11,302 bases of DNA from UBA4735 sp035935465. GTDB taxonomy: Bacteria > Chloroflexota > Limnocylindria > P2-11E. The notes below the pieces were generated by a model, which had not been told where the DNA came from, made no database searches, and worked only from the letters and a program-made list of their open reading frames with translations. Positions 7,970 through 11,302 of this stretch are shown one piece after another; within the stretch, counting starts at the first letter, position 1; each line of letters starts with the position of its first letter. The translations under genes were made by a program, and so were the position numbers. The stretch spans positions 1 through 11,302 of the forward strand of contig DASYXA010000075.1 in NCBI GenBank assembly GCA_035935465.1, in the 5' to 3' direction.

Positions 7970-8748
7970 TCGGCGGCCTCCGCTGCGCGTTCGCGGATAC
8001 GGCCCGGGCTCAGGCCGGGATCGCCCTGCCTGCAGTGCACGAAGATCTCGCGGTTCCCATCGCGGCCTGCCAGCCGCGATGGAACGATCGCCACGACCCC
8101 GACGCCGACGGCCGTGAACGCCTCGGCGACCGCGACCGCCGCGGCCGCGCGAGCCTTCGCGTCGCGCACGACGCCCCCGCGACCGACGGCCTCGCGGCCG
8201 GCCTCGAACTGCGGCTTCACGAGCGCGAGGACGTCGCCGCCCTCGCGCAGGTGGCGGAACGACGGCAGGAGCGCGATGCGCAGCGAGATGAACGACAGGT
8301 CGGCGACGACGAGATCGACCGGCTCCGGCAGCTCGAACCCCTCGCGCGCGTTCACGCCTTCGCGCGCGACGACCCGCGGATCGGTCCGGAGCTTCCAGTC
8401 GAGCTGACCCTTCCCCACGTCGATCGTGTACACGCGTACCGCGCCGCGCTGCAACAGGCAGTCGGTGAACCCGCCGGTGGACGATCCGACGTCCAGCGCG
8501 ACCACGCCGGCAACGGCGATGCCGACCTCGTCGAGCGCCGCGTCGAGCTTCTCGCCGCCCCGCGAGACGAAACGCGGGCCGCGCGCGATCGTGATCGCCG
8601 CTTCATCCGAGACCGGCGCCGCCGCGCGATGGGCGACCTCACCGTCGACGCGAACGGCGCCCGCGAGGATGAGCGCCTGGGCGCGCTCGCGGCTCGGCGC
8701 GAGCGACCGTTGGACGAGCAGCTGGTCGAGGCGCGTGCGCGCTGCCAT
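7966..8748 (-). CDS. tlyA: TlyA-type 16S/23S rRNA 2'-O-methyltransferase
   Basis: A 260-residue protein with an N-terminal S4 RNA-binding domain (TRLDQLLVQRSLAPSRERAQ, then AGAVRVDGEV) and a class I SAM-dependent methyltransferase domain (ALDVGSSTGGFTDCLLQ, 84-100). The catalytic tetrad matches mycobacterial TlyA: K67, D150, K178 and E234, against K69, D154, K182 and E238. TlyA methylates ribose 2'-OH of cytidines in 16S and/or 23S rRNA, and this methylation enhances sensitivity to capreomycin-type peptides in mycobacteria. Which rRNA is modified here is unknown. The ATG at 8748 is preceded directly by an in-frame GTG at 8751. A TAGGCT box exactly 7 nt before that GTG argues for a leaderless start at 8751, one codon earlier. 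The end overlaps nadK by 4 bases. Upstream extension of the frame through the hydrolase is spurious. Confidence 0.95.
   Translation of the reverse strand: MAARTRLDQLLVQRSLAPSRERAQALILAGAVRVDGEVAHRAAAPVSDEAAITIARGPRFVSRGGEKLDAALDEVGIAVAGVVALDVGSSTGGFTDCLLQRGAVRVYTIDVGKGQLDWKLRTDPRVVAREGVNAREGFELPEPVDLVVADLSFISLRIALLPSFRHLREGGDVLALVKPQFEAGREAVGRGGVVRDAKARAAAAVAVAEAFTAVGVGVVAIVPSRLAGRDGNREIFVHCRQGDPGLSPGRIRERAAEAAE
7977..7981 (-). promoter_or_regulatory. Ribosome binding site for nadK
   Basis: GGAGG on the minus strand, 7 nt before the nadK GTG, located inside the 3' end of tlyA. It confirms the GTG start. Confidence 0.7.
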
Positions 8749-8758
8749 CACCGGCGAA

Positions 8759-8764
8759 AGCCTA
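8759..8764 (-). promoter_or_regulatory. TAGGCT -10 box, leaderless promoter for tlyA
   Basis: On the minus strand TAGGCT is followed by TTCGCCG (7 nt) and then GTG-ATG, the two possible tlyA starts. There is no Shine-Dalgarno. The spacing equals that at the M50 and hydrolase genes. Its -35 region would lie inside the first codons of the divergent hydrolase gene. Confidence 0.55.
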
Positions 8765-8768
8765 TCCC

Positions 8769-8774
8769 TAGACT
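8769..8774 (+). promoter_or_regulatory. TAGACT -10 box, leaderless promoter for the alpha/beta hydrolase
   Basis: TAGACT is followed by TCGCGCG (7 nt) and the ATG at 8782, with no Shine-Dalgarno. Only 4 bp separate it from the divergent tlyA box. Its -35 region would overlap the tlyA start codons. Confidence 0.6.
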
Positions 8775-8781
8775 TCGCGCG

Positions 8782-9645
8782 ATGCCGAAGCGTTTGCCCC
8801 GTCCGCGCACGCTCAAAGGAGATCCGAAGCTCGCCTACTACGACTCGGCCGGCGGCGCCCCCGGCGAGCCACCGATCGTGCTCCTCCACGGCGCGACCTT
8901 CCGGAGCGAGGATTGGGAGAACATCTTCCCCCGGCTCGCGACGCGCTATCGCGTCATCGCATACGACGCGCGGGGTCATGGCAAGAGCGGTCGCGCGACG
9001 AGCTACACGATCGGCGCTCTCGCCGACGACCTGCTCCGGATCATCGACGCCGTCGCCGGCGGCGACGCGATCGTGATCGGGCACTCGCTCGGCGGATCCA
9101 CGGCGCTCGTCGCCGCCGCGACGCGGCCGTCGGCCATCCGCGCGCTGGTCCTCGAGGACCCCGTGGTGGACAACTGGGATCGCGACTGGCGCGCGCAGTA
9201 CTACCGGGACGTCCGCGCCGCGATCGAGCGGGCCGGCGACCCGTCGGCATTCAAGCGCGCGGTCGCGTCGGTGCCGTTGCCGGCCCGCGGTCCCCGCGGG
9301 GAACGCACCGTCGGCGAGGTCCGCGGGTTCTACTCGGCCGACCGACTCGCGACGTACTACAAGGACGTCGATCCCGCGTTCGTGGAGCAGTTCGGCCACA
9401 CGCGGCCCGATGGTCACGAGCAGGTCGTGAGCGCCGTGCCGCCGATGCCGACGCTCCTCCTCGCGGCGCACGCCGCGGACGGGAGCGCCCTGAACGAGGG
9501 CGAGGCCGAGGCGCTGGTGCGGAAGTGGCCCGACGCCCAGCTGGTGAAGTTCCCGGCCGTCGGCCATCGGATCCACGGCCTGCGGCCCGAGCCGTTCCTC
9601 GAGGCGCTCGAGCCGTTCCTCAGAACAGCGAGAGCCGCGGCGTAG
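8782..9645 (+). CDS. Alpha/beta hydrolase
   Basis: A 287-residue cytoplasmic protein with the alpha/beta hydrolase fold. The oxyanion-hole motif LLHGATF is at 34-40, and YDARGHGKSG at 61-70 is the usual post-strand loop. The nucleophile elbow GHSLGGS at 100-106 gives S102. D233 (LLLAAHAADGS) or a nearby acid and H262 (VGHRIHG) plausibly complete the triad. A lid region rich in Trp, Tyr and Arg (NWDRDWRAQYYRDV) follows strand 6. This fold covers esterases, lactonases, C-C hydrolases, haloperoxidase-like and epoxide hydrolase-like enzymes; the substrate cannot be named. There is no signal peptide. The ATG is chosen because protein similarity begins there and a TAGACT box sits 7 nt upstream. The much longer frame to the left is shadow of nadK and tlyA. 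It is a single-gene unit ending in a hairpin that includes its stop codon. Confidence 0.9.
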   Translation: MPKRLPRPRTLKGDPKLAYYDSAGGAPGEPPIVLLHGATFRSEDWENIFPRLATRYRVIAYDARGHGKSGRATSYTIGALADDLLRIIDAVAGGDAIVIGHSLGGSTALVAAATRPSAIRALVLEDPVVDNWDRDWRAQYYRDVRAAIERAGDPSAFKRAVASVPLPARGPRGERTVGEVRGFYSADRLATYYKDVDPAFVEQFGHTRPDGHEQVVSAVPPMPTLLLAAHAADGSALNEGEAEALVRKWPDAQLVKFPAVGHRIHGLRPEPFLEALEPFLRTARAAA

Positions 9646-9655
9646 GCCGCGGCTC
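9632..9655. terminator. 10-bp perfect hairpin between convergent hydrolase and CAP genes
   Basis: GAGCCGCGGC and GCCGCGGCTC form a perfect 10-bp stem with the 4-nt loop GTAG. The hydrolase TAG stop (9643-9645) lies in the loop. No T-tract follows on either strand, so intrinsic termination is not certain. The symmetric position between convergent genes suggests a bidirectional terminator or a transcript-end stabilising structure. Confidence 0.55.
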
Positions 9656-9682
9656 CGCGCGTCGATCCGTTCTCGGTCGCCC

Positions 9683-10567
9683 CTAGCGGACGGTGATGGT
9701 CCAGAACACGCCGGCATCCTCGAGCCAGGTCGCGCCATCGACCACGCCCCGCACGTCGAGGCGATAGGTGCCGGGCGTCGCGGGCGCGTGGATCTGGAAC
9801 TGGAACCAGCCGATCTGGCCGGGTCCGACGTACGCGGTCGACTGCGTCGCGAGACGATTGCCGACCCCGAGCTCGGGATGCGTCGCATCGAGCGGCGAGC
9901 TCGTGCCGAGGTTCGCCTGCTGCCCGGGGCTGCCGGTGTACCAGCCGCGGTAGCCGGTGTTGCGGAACGCGACGACGAGCGTGGTGGTCTGACCCGGCGC
10001 GAGCGTCGGGTCGGGGCTCTGCCCGGCCCACGCGGAGTGGAAGCCCTGATCGAACGTGGCGACGGAGGCGGCCGCGGCGCCCTGAGCGATCCCGCCGAAG
10101 TCCGCGGCCCAGTACCAGCCGTAGGCCGAGCCCGCGCCGTACGAGCGGCCGATGCCGATCGCCCGGTACGCCGGGTTCGTGAGGACCGCGAGGTGCGCGG
10201 GGCTGTTGATCCAGCCCTGCAGGACCTGCGCGGCGCTCGTGTAGCCCGCGGCGAGATCCTCGCCGGCCCACGTGGCGAACGCGGGGTAGCCCGCGTCGGC
10301 CATGCGCTGCGTCGGCGAGCGACCGTCGAGCGAGGTGTGGGCGAAGTAGTTGTTCGCGGACATATCGGTGGCCATCCACTTCGCGGCGAGCGTGAGCGAA
10401 TCGGAGACGATGAGCGTCGACAGACCGCGCGCTGCGCGGAAGCCATTCACCTGCGCGAGGAGATCGTTCTCCCCACCGTCGAGCGTGGCGGCGCGGGCGA
10501 CGATCCCGCCTCCAGCGAGCTCCGCGAACGCGATGAGCAGCAGCGCGATCGATGCGACCTTCCGCAT
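9683..10567 (-). CDS. Secreted CAP-domain (SCP/PR1-like) protein with C-terminal beta-sandwich
   Basis: A 294-residue exported protein. The signal peptide spans residues 1-26 (MRK, hydrophobic core, cleavage near ARA). The CAP domain spans about 33-160: LLAQVNGFRAARGL, then H77 (YFAHTS), RMADAGYP, E103 (AGEDLAAG, where many bacterial homologues have GEN), and H125 (GWINSPAHLAVL). These conserved His/Glu positions form the CAP cavity. Residues about 175-294 form a second beta-rich domain: PGQTTTLVVAFRNTGYRGW, later PATPGTYRLDVRGV and WLEDAGVFWTITV at the end. This resembles NBR1/Ig-like or CARDB-type sandwiches fused to many secreted Chloroflexota proteins. Bacterial CAP proteins act outside the cell, but their molecular role is mostly unknown. 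The ATG at 10567 has GGAAGGGA just upstream. It seems to have its own promoter rather than being part of the xseAB operon. Confidence 0.9.
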   Translation of the reverse strand: MRKVASIALLLIAFAELAGGGIVARAATLDGGENDLLAQVNGFRAARGLSTLIVSDSLTLAAKWMATDMSANNYFAHTSLDGRSPTQRMADAGYPAFATWAGEDLAAGYTSAAQVLQGWINSPAHLAVLTNPAYRAIGIGRSYGAGSAYGWYWAADFGGIAQGAAAASVATFDQGFHSAWAGQSPDPTLAPGQTTTLVVAFRNTGYRGWYTGSPGQQANLGTSSPLDATHPELGVGNRLATQSTAYVGPGQIGWFQFQIHAPATPGTYRLDVRGVVDGATWLEDAGVFWTITVR

Positions 10568-10571
10568 GGTG

Positions 10572-10579
10572 TCCCTTCC
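10572..10579 (-). promoter_or_regulatory. Ribosome binding site for the CAP gene
   Basis: GGAAGGGA on the minus strand, 4-6 nt before the ATG at 10567, supports that start. Confidence 0.6.
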
Positions 10580-10580
10580 C

Positions 10581-10617
10581 CGGCCGCACGAGCGGCCGCG
10601 CGTCGTTCAGCGACGCG
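10581..10617. repeat. Two back-to-back hairpins in the CAP gene upstream region
   Basis: CGGCCGC-ACGA-GCGGCCG (10581-10598) and CGCGTCG-TTCAG-CGACGCG (10599-10617) are two perfect 7-bp stems placed directly side by side. They could terminate xseAB transcription, or form structure in the CAP leader just before its ribosome binding site. There is no T-tract. Confidence 0.5.
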
Positions 10618-10621
10618 TCTA
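10616..10621 (-). promoter_or_regulatory. Possible -10 box (TAGACG) for the CAP gene
   Basis: TAGACG on the minus strand resembles the TAGACT boxes elsewhere in the window and lies just downstream of the 11-bp repeats. It would give a leader of about 42 nt with a Shine-Dalgarno. No standard -35 is present, which fits activator dependence. It overlaps one arm of the second hairpin. Confidence 0.35.
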
Positions 10622-10626
10622 GGAAG

Positions 10627-10665
10627 GTAACGGCGTTCGTTGCGCGAACGTTGCCCGATCGTTAC
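10627..10665. repeat. Array of 11-bp-periodic CGTT repeats, putative response-regulator site
   Basis: Three adjacent 11-bp units (GCGTTCGTTGC, GCGAACGTTGC, CCGATCGTTAC) at 10633-10665 place CGTTGC, CGTTGC and CGTTAC exactly 11 bp apart. A fourth element, GTAACG, at 10627 is in inverted orientation at the same spacing. Together they fill most of the space between xseB and the CAP gene's possible -10. The octamer GAACGTTG is shared with the repeat at 3173-3194. Confidence 0.6.
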
Positions 10666-10706
10666 GCCCGGGGGCGGTTACATACCCCGGCGAGACCTTG
10701 GGCTCG

Positions 10707-10934
10707 CTAGGCCGGTGGGCGCTTGGCCTGCTGGGCCAGCGCGTCCGCGAGCTTCGTGATGCGCTGGTCCGCGGCGTCGAGCCGCGCGGTGCACTCGGCG
10801 TAGAGCCGCAGGCCCTCCTCGTAGAGCTTCACCGCCGCATCGAGATCGAGCCGGGGATCTTCCAGCTGATCGGCGATCGCCTCCAAGCGCTCGAGCACGG
10901 CCTCGATCGGCCGCTCGGGGTCAGCGTCGGCCAT
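10707..10934 (-). CDS. xseB: Exodeoxyribonuclease VII small subunit
   Basis: A 75-residue protein, normal for XseB. Its helical hairpin has the family motif LERLEAIADQLED, followed by LDLDAAVKLYEEGLRLYAECTARLDAADQRI. Several XseB chains bind each XseA to form the nuclease that degrades single-stranded DNA from both ends to short oligonucleotides in repair and recombination. The ATG is chosen because the family motif begins shortly after it and GGAGG lies 6 nt upstream (10941-10945). It overlaps the xseA end by 14 bp, which implies coupling. The frame continues upstream, but that part is xseA shadow. Confidence 0.95.
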   Translation of the reverse strand: MADADPERPIEAVLERLEAIADQLEDPRLDLDAAVKLYEEGLRLYAECTARLDAADQRITKLADALAQQAKRPPA

Positions 10935-11302
10935 CGCCCACCTCCACGGACTCCACCCGCACGCCGGCCCGCCCGTCACGCATCCGCAGCCGGGCCGGCC
11001 CGCCGGCGCTGAGCGACGCGACATCCGACCGCACCCGGCCATCCGGACCCTCGACGATGGCGTAGCCGCGGCCCAGGACCGCCAGCGGCGACAGCGCCTC
11101 GAGGCGCCGGCGGGCGCCCACGGTCCGCTGCCGGCGCAGCGGGACCGCGCGCGCGATGGCGCGATCGATCGAGCGGCGGCCGTCGTCGAGCCGCAGCCGC
11201 AGCTCGGCGATGCGCGCGGCCGGCGCGCGACGGTCGAGCAGCCGCCGCGCCGTGAGGCTCCGACGGCGTCGGTCGGTCGCGATCTCGCGGACGCGGCCCT
11301 CG
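10921..11302 (-). CDS. xseA: Exodeoxyribonuclease VII large subunit, C-terminal part (5' end beyond window)
   Basis: The frame enters from the right edge and gives 126 codons before a TGA at 10921-10923, so the OB-fold and most of the catalytic domain are outside. What remains is an arginine-rich helical region, which in this family forms the coiled-coil that binds XseB, followed by the highly conserved C-terminal motif LEALSPLAVLGRGYAIV. After that comes a short barrel-forming tail (DVASLSAGGPARLRMRDGRA). The protein is the catalytic chain of exodeoxyribonuclease VII. The adjacent, overlapping xseB confirms the assignment. The annotated frame is not fixed by a visible start; a GTG at 11121 is internal. 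Confidence 0.92.
   Translation of the reverse strand, partial: EGRVREIATDRRRRSLTARRLLDRRAPAARIAELRLRLDDGRRSIDRAIARAVPLRRQRTVGARRRLEALSPLAVLGRGYAIVEGPDGRVRSDVASLSAGGPARLRMRDGRAGVRVESVEVGDGRR

Noticed and set aside
7762..8781. N-terminal extension of the hydrolase frame, apparently a 627-residue fusion
   Set aside because: The extension is shadow of nadK and tlyA; the hydrolase fold begins just after the ATG at 8782, which has its own promoter-like box.
8749..10446. 826-residue minus frame with TlyA at its end
   Set aside because: Only the last 260 residues are TlyA; the rest is shadow over the hydrolase and CAP genes and is Arg/Ser-rich.

Overview
This is a GC-rich, gene-dense bacterial chromosomal segment with no sign of mobile elements, CRISPR arrays, tRNA or rRNA genes. 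The best guess is a member of the Chloroflexota, perhaps a Limnocylindria-like soil or freshwater lineage. The reasons are the GC-rich codon use, the scpA-scpB-rluB and tlyA-nadK neighbourhoods, and the C-terminal beta-sandwich of the CAP protein ending in a WLEDxGVxW motif, a style I associate with secreted Chloroflexota proteins. An actinobacterial or Dormibacterota-like origin cannot be excluded from sequence alone.

Layout, left to right. (1) Positions 1-3143, minus strand: a tightly coupled operon transcribed as site-2 protease (M50), small HD-domain hydrolase, scpA, scpB, rluB. Every junction overlaps by 1-4 bases (TGATG or ATGA). It joins a membrane protease, an HD enzyme, the condensin-accessory proteins ScpA/ScpB and a 23S rRNA pseudouridine synthase that runs off the left edge. 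(2) Positions 3144-3297: a divergent regulatory region with an 11-bp tandem direct repeat. (3) Positions 3298-5009, plus strand: a small orphan secreted protein followed two bases later by a polytopic membrane HD-GYP protein, a presumed cyclic-di-GMP phosphodiesterase. (4) Positions 5006-8751, minus strand: tlyA, nadK, punA, deoA as one operon (rRNA 2'-O-methylation, NADP synthesis, purine and pyrimidine nucleoside phosphorolysis). The last stop codon shares a CTAG palindrome with the HD-GYP stop. (5) Positions 8782-9645, plus strand: an alpha/beta hydrolase divergent from tlyA and ending in a 10-bp hairpin. (6) Positions 9683-10567, minus strand: a secreted CAP-domain protein preceded by a repeat-rich control region. 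(7) Positions 10707-11302, minus strand: xseB and the C-terminal part of xseA (exodeoxyribonuclease VII).

Most genes are housekeeping, and I see no convincing complete novel system. The regulatory DNA is the most interesting part. Three operon heads (M50, tlyA, hydrolase) share a TAG[AG]CT box exactly 7 nt before a GTG or ATG with no Shine-Dalgarno, which is the layout of leaderless transcription. Other genes (nadK, scpB, xseB, the secreted protein, the CAP gene) have clear Shine-Dalgarno sequences. Two separate loci encoding membrane or exported proteins share an 11-bp-periodic CGTTG-type direct repeat, the spacing bound by OmpR/PhoB-family response regulators. The PNP also carries Asp where the trimeric-family Asn is expected, which may alter base specificity.
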